From positions 1-34,591 of the forward strand of contig JAGLKG010000147.1 in the NCBI GenBank assembly GCA_023141835.1: a stretch of DNA of 34,591 nt. Direction: 5' to 3'. The notes under the pieces are model-generated. The model saw nothing but the letters and a program-made list of their open reading frames with translations. It was not told the DNA's origin and made no database searches. The DNA is from Maribacter sp. Its GTDB lineage: Bacteria > Bacteroidota > Bacteroidia > Flavobacteriales > Flavobacteriaceae. Below are positions 16,856 to 24,588 of this stretch, in pieces (the stretch's first letter is position 1; every line of letters begins with the position of its first letter). The translations under genes and the position numbers were made by a program.

Positions 16856-18415
16856 ATGGCAGGAGGTAAACAAACACCACGTCAAAAGATGATCAACCTA
16901 ATGTACTTGATCTTCATCGCGATGCTGGCCTTAAATATGAGTAAAGAAGTTTTAGCCGCATTCGGTATCATGAATGAAAAGCTAGAGATTTCAAACACAA
17001 AGACTACCGAAAGTAATGATGCATTCTTGGTGAGTCTAGAAACTAAAGCACGTGAAGATGCTGAGAAGTACGGAGAAATGTATCAGAATGCACAGGAGAT
17101 AAAGTCAATGTCTCAAGAGTATTTTGACTATCTCGAAGGTATCAAAAAAGGGATGACCGAAAATCTTGAAGACCCTAAGGATTATGCCCGTATGGATAAC
17201 GCAGATTTTTTAGATCAAATGTTATTTCAAGGAGATAATCTTTCCAAAGCTGGAACGGATTTCATGAAAAGACTTACAGATTACCGTACGAAAGTTGTAG
17301 CTATTGCGCCAGCGACTTTAAAGGAAGCTGTTAATTCTCGTTTTCAAACAGGAGACGAAAATGGCAAAGTTGAAAAAAGAGATGGGACAAAGCAAGATTG
17401 GATCAACTATCATTATGAAGGCTATCCTTTAGTAGCTTCTTTGGCCAAATTAACGGCGCTTCAAGCTGATGTAAAAGCAACTGAAGAGGATGCTTTGAAA
17501 TCAATGTTGCAAGGTGAGCTGACCAGTCAAGTCTCATTGAAGAATTTTGCAACTTCGCTTGATGCTTCAAGATCTGCTTTCTATTCTGGAGAAAAATATG
17601 ATGGTAAGATTATCATTAGCAAGACCGATAACTCATCCACCCCTGTACGGGCAGAATTGACTTTGGATGGCAGAAAACTAACCGAAGGTAAGGATTATGC
17701 ACTTGAGGCAGGAGGGGTAAAGATGTTAATTAGCGCTGGTGCCGCAGGAGATCATACCATTGCAGGAGAACTTGTCTTTATGCAAGATGGTAAGGAAATC
17801 CCCGTAACTGTTGATAATTCATTTGCTACCATTACTAAACCGGGTGCTGCTTTAATTGCGGCTGATAAGATGAACGTTGTTTATCGGGGAGTTGCTAACC
17901 CAATGAGTATCTCTATACCAGGTATACCTAATAACAAGGTTAGTGCTAGAGCACCAGGCTTGACAAGACGTAGTGGTAGTAGTTATATCATGAATCCTGG
18001 TAAAGGTAGAACCGTTACTATTTCCGCGTCAGGTACATTACCAGATGGTAAGCCTGTAGGTTCTAAACTTGAATTCAGAATTAAAGATATTCCAAGACCT
18101 TCAGGGTCTATAAGAGGCGAATCGGGTAGTGCTAAAATGCCAAGAAAAAACTTGGAGATTGCTACTGTTGGCGCTTTGTTGGAAGACTTTGATTTTGATT
18201 TAAATCTTAAAGTAAGTGGATTTAAATTCAAAGTGCCTGGTCAGCCTACCGTAAGTGTAAAAGGGAATAAGCTAGACACTAGGGCGAAATCAGCCTTAAG
18301 AAGAGCCAAGCGTGGTGACGCAGTTCAGATATTTGATGTTAATGCATTTATTACGAACAATAAAAGCTATAAACTTAAGAAAGTATCTCCTGTAATCATA
18401 GAGATAACAAACTAA
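16856..18415 (+). CDS. gldM: T9SS/gliding motor protein GldM
   Basis: A 519-residue protein with the strongly conserved start GGKQTPRQKMINLMYLIF, whose single membrane helix (about 13-33) threads the GldL ring. The periplasmic remainder consists of a helical domain (about 40-220) and three beta-rich domains (about 225-519) that reach the GldKN ring at the outer membrane. The last part (KLEFRIKDIPRPSGSIRGES and the C-terminal basic KSALRRAKRGDAVQIFDV) matches the GldM C-terminus. Length is normal. It lies 54 bp after gldL and 57 bp before gldN, with a stable hairpin in the latter gap. Confidence 0.97.
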   Translation: MAGGKQTPRQKMINLMYLIFIAMLALNMSKEVLAAFGIMNEKLEISNTKTTESNDAFLVSLETKAREDAEKYGEMYQNAQEIKSMSQEYFDYLEGIKKGMTENLEDPKDYARMDNADFLDQMLFQGDNLSKAGTDFMKRLTDYRTKVVAIAPATLKEAVNSRFQTGDENGKVEKRDGTKQDWINYHYEGYPLVASLAKLTALQADVKATEEDALKSMLQGELTSQVSLKNFATSLDASRSAFYSGEKYDGKIIISKTDNSSTPVRAELTLDGRKLTEGKDYALEAGGVKMLISAGAAGDHTIAGELVFMQDGKEIPVTVDNSFATITKPGAALIAADKMNVVYRGVANPMSISIPGIPNNKVSARAPGLTRRSGSSYIMNPGKGRTVTISASGTLPDGKPVGSKLEFRIKDIPRPSGSIRGESGSAKMPRKNLEIATVGALLEDFDFDLNLKVSGFKFKVPGQPTVSVKGNKLDTRAKSALRRAKRGDAVQIFDVNAFITNNKSYKLKKVSPVIIEITN

Positions 18416-18427
18416 TACAAATTGATG

Positions 18428-18453
18428 ACCGGGTGGCCTGAAGGTTACCCGGT
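18428..18453 (+). other. stable intercistronic hairpin between gldM and gldN
   Basis: ACCGGGTGGCC (18428-18438), loop TGAA, GGTTACCCGGT (18443-18453): an 11-bp stem containing two G-U pairs, with a GC-rich base. It starts 12 bp after the gldM stop and ends 19 bp before the gldN ATG. No run of T follows, so full termination is unlikely; it may tune gldN relative to gldM by partial attenuation or protection from exonucleases. Confidence 0.55.
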
Positions 18454-18472
18454 AATTTAAATTGAAGTAAAC

Positions 18473-19375
18473 ATGAATTGGAAGAATGTTTTATTAATCG
18501 GAGCTGTTAGCCTACTGCCTGCATCAATAATGGCCCAAGCAAACATATTGAATGCTAAAAAGCCACAGGAAATTGGTGTAAGGACAGAAGCGCAAAAGGC
18601 CTTGGACAATGACACTCCTTTAGCCTATGGTTATGTGGATGATAGAGATGTTCTTTGGTCCAAAACCATATGGGAGACCATTGATCTAGATGAGCGTGTT
18701 AACTTTCCACTGTATTATCCTATAGATACGATAGATATCAGTGCTGATAGGAGGTCGTTGTATGATGTTCTTATTAAGAACATTAAAAATGGTATCCTTG
18801 AGGATGTTTACGTAGACTCTTATTTTACTGAAAAAAGAGTGTTCAGTGATTTGGCGGCGACTTTGCGAAAGGTTGATACCACCGACATGGGATACGAACA
18901 GATAAATGCCGGGGAAGAGCTCTCTGCTGAATATGTGAACCAGAGAGATTTGACTGCTGCTGATATTGAAGAGTACCGTATTAAAGGAATGTGGTATTTT
19001 GACAAGCGACAGGGAGAATTAAAATACCGCTTATTGGGTATTGCTCCTGTAGCTCCCGATGTTAACTTTATTGATGATGAATCCATGGATCCTGCCGATG
19101 CCTTGGTAGAGCTTTTCTGGGTATGGTACCCGGGTGCCAGGAAGATTTTGCACGATGCCAAAGTTTTTAACCAACGCAATTCGGCGCAACCCATAACCTT
19201 TGATATGTTGTTGAACGCAAGAAGGTTCAATGGTGTCATCTATAGAGAGGACAACGTCTACGGAGACCGTGAGATCAACGATTATATTGCTGATAATGCC
19301 TTGTTCCAATTGCTTGAGTCCAAGCGAATCAAAGAGGTCATAAGGGATAGGGAACAAGATATGTGGTCCTACTAA
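18473..19375 (+). CDS. gldN: T9SS/gliding periplasmic ring protein GldN
   Basis: A 300-residue exported protein (signal peptide to about residue 21, SIMAQA cleavage region) that pairs with GldK in the periplasmic ring of T9SS. Diagnostic blocks: DRDVLWSKTIWETIDLDERVNFPLYYP near the N-terminus, EYRIKGMWYFDKRQGELKYRLLGIAP in the middle, and ELFWVWYPGARKILH toward the C-terminus. It is the last gene of gldKLMN and is followed by a strong terminator. Confidence 0.97.
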   Translation: MNWKNVLLIGAVSLLPASIMAQANILNAKKPQEIGVRTEAQKALDNDTPLAYGYVDDRDVLWSKTIWETIDLDERVNFPLYYPIDTIDISADRRSLYDVLIKNIKNGILEDVYVDSYFTEKRVFSDLAATLRKVDTTDMGYEQINAGEELSAEYVNQRDLTAADIEEYRIKGMWYFDKRQGELKYRLLGIAPVAPDVNFIDDESMDPADALVELFWVWYPGARKILHDAKVFNQRNSAQPITFDMLLNARRFNGVIYREDNVYGDREINDYIADNALFQLLESKRIKEVIRDREQDMWSY

Positions 19376-19406
19376 TACGGCTTATTCCAATTCAATACAT
19401 AAAACG

Positions 19407-19446
19407 AAAACCCTGACCCCGATAGCAATCGGAGTCAGGGTTTTTT
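19407..19446 (+). terminator. intrinsic terminator of the gldKLMN operon
   Basis: AAAACCCTGAC (19407-19417) pairs with GTCAGGGTTTT (19434-19444). An inner CCGAT-AGCA-ATCGG stem (19419-19432) extends it, with one C-A mismatch. TTTTTT follows. The inner CCGATAGCAATCGG resembles small palindromic repeats seen between flavobacterial genes (from memory). Confidence 0.92.
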
Positions 19447-19498
19447 ACTTCGACATATTTCTGAGTTAGAATGCAGGACTTTAGGGGTGTATATATGA

Positions 19499-19525
19499 TT
19501 GGGTTTCAAAGAATGCATACTTTTG
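19499..19525 (+). promoter_or_regulatory. promoter of the FAD oxidoreductase gene, leaderless geometry
   Basis: TACTTTTG at 19518-19525 matches TAnnTTTG; TTG at 19499-19501 lies 16 bp upstream. The box ends only 4 bp before the ATG at 19530, so the transcript would begin at or next to the start codon. Confidence 0.6.
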
Positions 19526-19529
19526 TTTT

Positions 19530-20591
19530 ATGGTAGATTATTTGATAGTAGGTTTAGGTTTGGCAGGAATTTCTTTTTGTGAACAGCTTGAGAAAAACAA
19601 AAAAAACTATAAAGTAATAACCGATGATTCGCAAAGGTCTTCAGTGGTGGCCGGGGGACTGTACAATCCTGTAATTCTTAAAAGGTTTACCCTTGCATGG
19701 AATGCGGATAGTCAACTGGAAGAAGCTTTGCTTTTTTATCGACAACTGGAAGAAAAGCTTGATGTAGTATTGGATTTTGAAATCCCCATTCTTAGAAAAT
19801 TCGCCTCAATAGAAGAACAGAATGCATGGTTCGAGGCATCCGATAAGCCCAAATTGGATAAATTTATTTCTATTGATATCATCAAAAACAACTACGAAAA
19901 TATTGATGCGCCCTTGGGTTTCGGCAAAGTGAAGCATACCGGTAGGGTAAATACTAAGAAATTGGTCACTGCCTACGAGGCTTTTTTGATCGATAAAGGT
20001 TTTTTGGCCAAGGAAACCTTTGATTTTGATGTAATCAAAATACAAAAGAATCATGTCGAATATAAATCGATAAAGGCAAAGAAAGTCGTTTTCGCTACTG
20101 GATTTGGTCTTAAAATGAATCCATATTTCAATTATTTGCCTTTACAAGGTTCCAAAGGTGAATTGATAACGATAAAAGCCCCAAAGCTCAAAATCACTGA
20201 TATTGTTAAATCTGGGGTTTTTATAATCCCATTGGGAGATGGGTTATATCGTGTTGGAGCTACATATGAACGTAGTGATAAGTCAAATAGTCCAACAAAG
20301 GCGGCAAAAAAAGAGCTTTTAAATAAATTGCATTCCTTCTTAAAATGCGAATACGAAATTATTCAACATGTAGCTGGCGTTAGACCAACCGTCGCTGATA
20401 GAAGGCCTTTGGTAGGAAGTCATCCTGAACACAAAAACTTAACGGTATTGAATGGATTTGGCTCTAGGGGTGTTTTGATTGCACCTACTGTTTCGAGGCA
20501 ATTGTACGAACATATTGAAAAGGGTGAAACACTGCCAACGGAAATAGATATTGCAAGATTTTCAAAAAGATACTTTACTAGGAAATCTTAG
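19530..20591 (+). CDS. FAD-dependent oxidoreductase (DAO family)
   Basis: A 353-residue flavoprotein with an N-terminal dinucleotide-binding motif (DYLIVGLGLAGISFCEQL, GxGxxG at about 8-13) and the D-amino-acid-oxidase / glycine-oxidase-like C-terminal blocks HVAGVRPTVADRRPLVG and LNGFGSRGVLIAPTVS. It should oxidise a primary or secondary amine using FAD; the substrate cannot be told. The layout resembles the FAD domain of MnmC, but no methyltransferase domain is present. Its 3' end overlaps the converging DUF983 gene by 14 bp. It stands apart from gldN behind a terminator, although I recall this neighbour after gldN in other flavobacteria. Confidence 0.88.
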   Translation: MVDYLIVGLGLAGISFCEQLEKNKKNYKVITDDSQRSSVVAGGLYNPVILKRFTLAWNADSQLEEALLFYRQLEEKLDVVLDFEIPILRKFASIEEQNAWFEASDKPKLDKFISIDIIKNNYENIDAPLGFGKVKHTGRVNTKKLVTAYEAFLIDKGFLAKETFDFDVIKIQKNHVEYKSIKAKKVVFATGFGLKMNPYFNYLPLQGSKGELITIKAPKLKITDIVKSGVFIIPLGDGLYRVGATYERSDKSNSPTKAAKKELLNKLHSFLKCEYEIIQHVAGVRPTVADRRPLVGSHPEHKNLTVLNGFGSRGVLIAPTVSRQLYEHIEKGETLPTEIDIARFSKRYFTRKS

Positions 20592-20964
20592 CAGCTTTAG
20601 CATTATAACCAATAAAAAAATTAATCCAAATATTCCGGGATAAACGAATGATCAGGGGCAAAAAACCAATCATGGTTCCAACAATGGCTATAAATGTGTT
20701 GACCAATGAAGTTCCAATAAACAAATAAGCAATAACAAATGCAGCGAAAGCAAATGCAATTCCTACTGCATAACTAACGTACATAGCTCCATAAAAAAAA
20801 GAAGGTTCTATTTTGTATTTGGTATTGCAATGAGAGCAACGCTCCCGCATTTCGAACAAACTGCCCAAATGATAAGGATTTTTATCTATATACATACTCT
20901 CATTGTGGCATTTGGGGCAAGTTCCTGTTAAAATGCTGTAGAGTTTGTTTCCTTTTTTTAACAT
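20578..20964 (-). CDS. DUF983 zinc-ribbon membrane protein
   Basis: The likely start is the ATG at 20964 (protein MLKKGNKLYSILTGTCPKC..., 128 residues). The frame stays open to 21039, but that extension lacks family similarity and would overlap the ABC-F gene on the other strand. Two CxxC pairs (CPKC near residue 16 and CSHC near 44) form a zinc ribbon. A hydrophobic pair of helices follows (about 61-85 and 90-110), then a basic tail. DUF983 proteins are of unknown function, and some lie near respiratory genes. The stop overlaps the end of the converging FAD oxidoreductase by 14 bp, and the start is 64 bp from the divergent ABC-F gene. Confidence 0.88.
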   Translation of the reverse strand: MLKKGNKLYSILTGTCPKCHNESMYIDKNPYHLGSLFEMRERCSHCNTKYKIEPSFFYGAMYVSYAVGIAFAFAAFVIAYLFIGTSLVNTFIAIVGTMIGFLPLIIRLSRNIWINFFIGYNAKAAKIS

Positions 20965-21028
20965 TTGCAAAAGTTTTGGCGAAAATACATTTTTGTAAAC
21001 GTCTAATAGGTAATCTAGGTCACAAAAT

Positions 21029-22942
21029 ATGCTTAACATTCATAACCTTTCAGTCTCTTTTGGGGGCGAATATTTGTTCGAGGAAATTTCATTTAGATTA
21101 AATGCAGGTGACCGGGTTGGTTTAATTGGCAAAAACGGTGCAGGTAAGTCTACCTTATTGAAATTACTGTCAAAGGATATGCCATTCGATTCCGGAACTA
21201 TCGCCACAGAAAAAGACGTTAAAATAGGATTCCTTAGACAGGATATAGATTTTGAGCAAGGAAGAACTGTTTTAGAAGAAGCTTATCATGCTTTTGAGGA
21301 AATCAAGGCTTTGGAAGGTAAGCTCGATAAAATTAACCACCAACTTGTTGAGCGAACAGATTACGAAAGCGAAGGTTATCATCAACTCATGGTAGACTTG
21401 AATGATTTTACACATCATTATGAAATAATAGGAGGTTATAATTATCAGGGTGAAACTGAAAAAATACTACAAGGTTTAGGATTTAGGCGAGAGGATTTTG
21501 ACAAAAAAACAGAAACTTTTTCAGGAGGGTGGCGAATGCGTATAGAGTTGGCCAAACTACTTTTACAAAGTAATGATGTTTTGCTATTGGATGAGCCTAC
21601 AAACCATTTGGATATTGAATCGATTATTTGGCTAGAGCAATTTTTGACGAACTATTCGGGTGCTGTGGTCATTGTGTCCCACGACAAGATGTTTTTGGAT
21701 AATGTCACAAATAGGACCATTGAAATATCATTGGGTCGCATCTATGATTACAATAAACCGTATTCTCAATTCTTGAAGTTAAGAGGAGAAATTAAAGTGC
21801 AGCAACTAAGCGCCCAAAAGAACCAGGAGAAAGAAATTCAACAAGCCGAGCGTTTGATAGAGAAGTTTAGGGCTAAATCGACAAAGGCTTCCATGGCTCA
21901 ATCACTTATCAAAAAACTGGATAAGATGGAACGTATTGAGGTCGATCAAGATGATAATGCCGTTATGAATTTGCGTTTTCCAATTTCAATTACACCTGGC
22001 AAGGTAATTTCCGAGATACAAGACCTCTCTAAAAGTTATGGAGACAATTTGGTACTCCAAAATATTGACTTGCTTTTGGAGCGTAACAGTAAGACTGCAT
22101 TTGTAGGGCAAAATGGGCAAGGCAAATCTACCTTGGCCAAGATTTTAGTTGGTGAACTGGAGCATGAAGGCGAATGCAAATTGGGACATAATGTGCAGAT
22201 TGGATATTTTGCACAGAACCAAGCCGAATATTTGGATGGCAAAAAAACGGTTTTGGATACAATGATAGATGCTGCCAATGAAAAGAATCGCAGTAAGGTC
22301 AGGGATATTTTGGGGTCTTTTCTCTTTCGCGGAGAAGAGGTCGATAAATATGTAAAGGTACTCTCAGGTGGTGAGCGCAATCGACTGGCCTTGGCTAAAA
22401 TGTTATTGCAACCCTTTAACGTATTGGTTATGGATGAGCCGACCAACCACTTGGATATTAAATCAAAAAATGTACTAAAACAAGCCCTGCAAAGTTTTGA
22501 AGGTACCCTAATTTTGGTGTCGCATGATCGAGATTTCCTTCAAGGACTTACCAATAAGGTATATGAATTTAAAGACAGGAAGATCAAGGAATATCTAGGC
22601 GATATAGAGTTTTATTTAGAGCAACGTAAGGTCAATGATTTTAGAGCTATTGAAAAGCAGAAGAGTCTGGCTGTTAAAAAGGTTAAGACCACAAAGCAAT
22701 CCAACACATTCCAAGATCAAAAAAAACAAAAATCCCTTAAGAACAAACTAAGCACAGTTGAAAGTAAAATATCAGCGCTTGAAAAGGAAATAGGGAAAAT
22801 TGACCACGAGCTTTTAATGGATTATGACGCAACCATTGCAAAGCCCAATTTTTTTGATTCCTACCAAGGAAAAAAGAAGGATTTGGAAGATCTTATGGGT
22901 ATATGGGAAGCGATTACCATTGATTTAGAAAAACTCTCTTAG
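21029..22942 (+). CDS. ABC-F family ATPase (Uup/EttA-like)
   Basis: A 637-residue soluble protein with two ABC ATPase domains and no membrane segment. Domain 1: Walker A GLIGKNGAGKST (about 33-44), signature FSGGWRMRIELAKLLL, Walker B VLLLDEPTNHLD. The connecting linker (about 240-320) is charged and helical, the P-site tRNA interaction motif position in this family. Domain 2: AFVGQNGQGKST, LSGGERNRLALAKMLL, VLVMDEPTNHLD. The C-terminus (about 545-637) is a Lys/Glu coiled coil of Uup type. ABC-F proteins act on the ribosome in translation or, in some branches, antibiotic protection. Nothing here indicates a resistance subtype, and a housekeeping role is more likely. Confidence 0.95.
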   Translation: MLNIHNLSVSFGGEYLFEEISFRLNAGDRVGLIGKNGAGKSTLLKLLSKDMPFDSGTIATEKDVKIGFLRQDIDFEQGRTVLEEAYHAFEEIKALEGKLDKINHQLVERTDYESEGYHQLMVDLNDFTHHYEIIGGYNYQGETEKILQGLGFRREDFDKKTETFSGGWRMRIELAKLLLQSNDVLLLDEPTNHLDIESIIWLEQFLTNYSGAVVIVSHDKMFLDNVTNRTIEISLGRIYDYNKPYSQFLKLRGEIKVQQLSAQKNQEKEIQQAERLIEKFRAKSTKASMAQSLIKKLDKMERIEVDQDDNAVMNLRFPISITPGKVISEIQDLSKSYGDNLVLQNIDLLLERNSKTAFVGQNGQGKSTLAKILVGELEHEGECKLGHNVQIGYFAQNQAEYLDGKKTVLDTMIDAANEKNRSKVRDILGSFLFRGEEVDKYVKVLSGGERNRLALAKMLLQPFNVLVMDEPTNHLDIKSKNVLKQALQSFEGTLILVSHDRDFLQGLTNKVYEFKDRKIKEYLGDIEFYLEQRKVNDFRAIEKQKSLAVKKVKTTKQSNTFQDQKKQKSLKNKLSTVESKISALEKEIGKIDHELLMDYDATIAKPNFFDSYQGKKKDLEDLMGIWEAITIDLEKLS

Positions 22943-23111
22943 AACACTTATATAAAAAATGGTTTCCCCAAACCACAAAAAAGGGAACTTTCGCAACATT
23001 ATACAGTCCTTCAACGATAAAACTCGTCTGTTATCTGTTATTATTCGTAATTTGTAGGGTAATTCTCAGGAATTGATGTTTTAATCTTACATAAACCTAA
23101 CTGGATTGAAT

Positions 23112-23990
23112 ATGAAAAGGATATTATGTTTTTTATTGGTAAGTGTTTTTGCCGGAAACTCGGTTTTTGCCCGAGTGTCCCATGCAGAGAAAGTGGCCCT
23201 GTTGGATTTGTATAAATTCACCAATGGGAACCAATGGAATAAAAAATGGGATTTGGATAGGCCCATAAGTACATGGCATGGGGTTAAGATAGTTGATGGC
23301 CAAGTTGTAGAGATAAATTTATTTAGGAACAACCTAGTAGGCTTGGTTCCTGCTAGTATTGGGGATTTGGAACACTTGGAAGTCCTCAATTTAGCTTTCA
23401 ACTCAATTTCGGGACAGTTGCCCAAAGAACTTGTAAGACTTCGTTATTTGAAGATTTTGAAGTTGGAAATGAATAGGATAAAAGGTACTATCCCTGAAGA
23501 TATGGGTATGATGGGAAATCTAGAAGAGTTGTCCTTGTTCAATAATTTCATTACCGGGAAAATACCACCAAGTATTGGAAAAATGAGGAACTTGAAAGTA
23601 CTCAATTTATCAAGTAATAATCTAAGGGGGGAAATACCAAAAGCCATAGGGGACTTATCCAAATTAGAGAGTTTGGGCCTTTTTGAAAACGCATTGTATG
23701 GTGATATCCCTAATGAAATGGGTAATCTTAGAAACCTAAAGGAATTGGTTTTGGCCAATAATCAATTGGGAGGCGAAATACCACAGGAGTTCGGGCAATT
23801 GGCAAGCCTCAAAGTCCTTCAAATTCAAAACAATAAATTTGACTCATTCAAGAATTTACAAATGATGAATTCTCGCCAGTTTTTGGTCTTGGATTATGAC
23901 AAAGAAGATGATAAGATTGACTTTAAAGACATAAATTTTAGCAAAACTAGGATGGCAGATACGAAGTTTGAGGACGATGTTGAGGATTAA
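23112..23990 (+). CDS. secreted leucine-rich-repeat protein, plant-type LRRs
   Basis: The ATG at 23112 is preferred over the TTG two codons upstream because it directly precedes a normal signal peptide (MKRILCFLLVSVFAGNSVFA). The mature N-terminus (EKVALLDLYKFTNGNQWNKKWD...) resembles the cap of plant LRR receptors. About seven 24-residue repeats follow (about 70-245) with the plant consensus LxxLxxLxLxxNxLxGxIPxxxGxL, e.g. LKVLNLSSNNLRGEIPKAIGDL. The C-terminal 50 residues are acidic. There is no T9SS C-terminal sorting domain visible and no membrane anchor, so it is probably periplasmic or released. A binding role is inferred from the fold. It is a single gene with a strong terminator. Confidence 0.88.
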   Translation: MKRILCFLLVSVFAGNSVFARVSHAEKVALLDLYKFTNGNQWNKKWDLDRPISTWHGVKIVDGQVVEINLFRNNLVGLVPASIGDLEHLEVLNLAFNSISGQLPKELVRLRYLKILKLEMNRIKGTIPEDMGMMGNLEELSLFNNFITGKIPPSIGKMRNLKVLNLSSNNLRGEIPKAIGDLSKLESLGLFENALYGDIPNEMGNLRNLKELVLANNQLGGEIPQEFGQLASLKVLQIQNNKFDSFKNLQMMNSRQFLVLDYDKEDDKIDFKDINFSKTRMADTKFEDDVED

Positions 23991-24020
23991 TCAGTGATCC
24001 TTAGTTTTGTTGGTTTAGTT

Positions 24021-24050
24021 AAAAGGGATGCGAAAAGCATCCCTTTTTTT
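24021..24050 (+). terminator. intrinsic terminator after the LRR gene
   Basis: AAAAGGGATGC (24021-24031), loop GAAAA, GCATCCCTTTT (24037-24047), followed by TTT. Perfect 11-bp stem. Confidence 0.94.
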
Positions 24051-24075
24051 GTATTGTTTTAATAAACATTTAACG

Positions 24076-24095
24076 TTAGTTGCATATGCAACTAA
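24076..24095. promoter_or_regulatory. perfect 20-bp palindrome, candidate MarR operator
   Basis: TTAGTTGCATATGCAACTAA is its own reverse complement with no gap. It lies 24 bp before the marR start codon and 12 bp before the -7 box, where a bound dimer would overlap the -33 region. MarR regulators bind such 16-20 bp palindromes and often repress their own operon, so self-regulation of the efflux operon is likely. Confidence 0.75.
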
Positions 24096-24107
24096 ATGTA
24101 TTTGATG

Positions 24108-24115
24108 TAATTTTG
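24108..24115 (+). promoter_or_regulatory. candidate -7 box of the marR-efflux operon, leaderless geometry
   Basis: TAATTTTG matches TAnnTTTG and ends 4 bp before the GTG start of marR, the same spacing seen at the FAD oxidoreductase gene. No clean -33 TTTG is seen; the TTG inside the palindrome (24080-24082) is 25 bp upstream, longer than usual. Confidence 0.5.
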
Positions 24116-24119
24116 CGAT

Positions 24120-24581
24120 GTGAAAAATCAAAAGGATGTTATCGATTTTGAAAACTCAATAGGAGCCTGGTTGGGGCGCACTGTGAAGATGACCGATTAC
24201 TTTCTTCAGGAGGCCTTTCAATCAGAAAAGATTGATGTGAACAAGGAACAAATGGTCGTTTTAAAAAAGCTGCACGATCAAGATGGCATGAGTCAAAACG
24301 AACTAGCCTGCTTAACCTATCGCGATAAATCATCCATGGCCCGTTTACTTTCCAAAATGGAGTCCAAGAACTATGTGTTAAGAAGGCAAAGTGAAAAGGA
24401 CAAACGCAGCAATAAGGTGTTCTTAACGGTTCAGGGAAGAGCTGTTTTTAAAGAATTGATTCCAGTAGTAAAAAATGTGTTGCTTACCATTGAAAATGGT
24501 ATAGGACATTCAGAAAAGCAGTCACTGATTGAAATTTTGAAAAAAGTTCAACTAAATTTTAAAAAACAAACGAATTATTAA
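24120..24581 (+). CDS. MarR family transcriptional regulator
   Basis: A 153-residue winged-helix regulator. The start is GTG at 24120; an overlapping ATG at 24118 runs straight into a stop, and the next internal ATG would remove a conserved first helix (FENSIGAWLGRTVKMTDYF). The DNA-binding region spans about 35-105: QMVVLKKL, then MSQNELACLTYRDKSSMARLLSKMESKNYVLRR and the wing SEKDKRSNKVFLTVQG with the typical DKR turn. The C-terminal helices form the dimer interface. It lies 7 bp before the efflux genes and behind a perfect palindrome, so it probably represses the operon and is released by a small-molecule inducer. Confidence 0.93.
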   Translation: MKNQKDVIDFENSIGAWLGRTVKMTDYFLQEAFQSEKIDVNKEQMVVLKKLHDQDGMSQNELACLTYRDKSSMARLLSKMESKNYVLRRQSEKDKRSNKVFLTVQGRAVFKELIPVVKNVLLTIENGIGHSEKQSLIEILKKVQLNFKKQTNY

Positions 24582-24588
24582 TTACCAG

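Noticed and set aside
22961-22975. Hairpin TGGTTT-CCCC-AAACCA after the ABC-F gene as a terminator
   Set aside because: The stem has only 6 AT-rich pairs and no T-tract follows on the plus strand.
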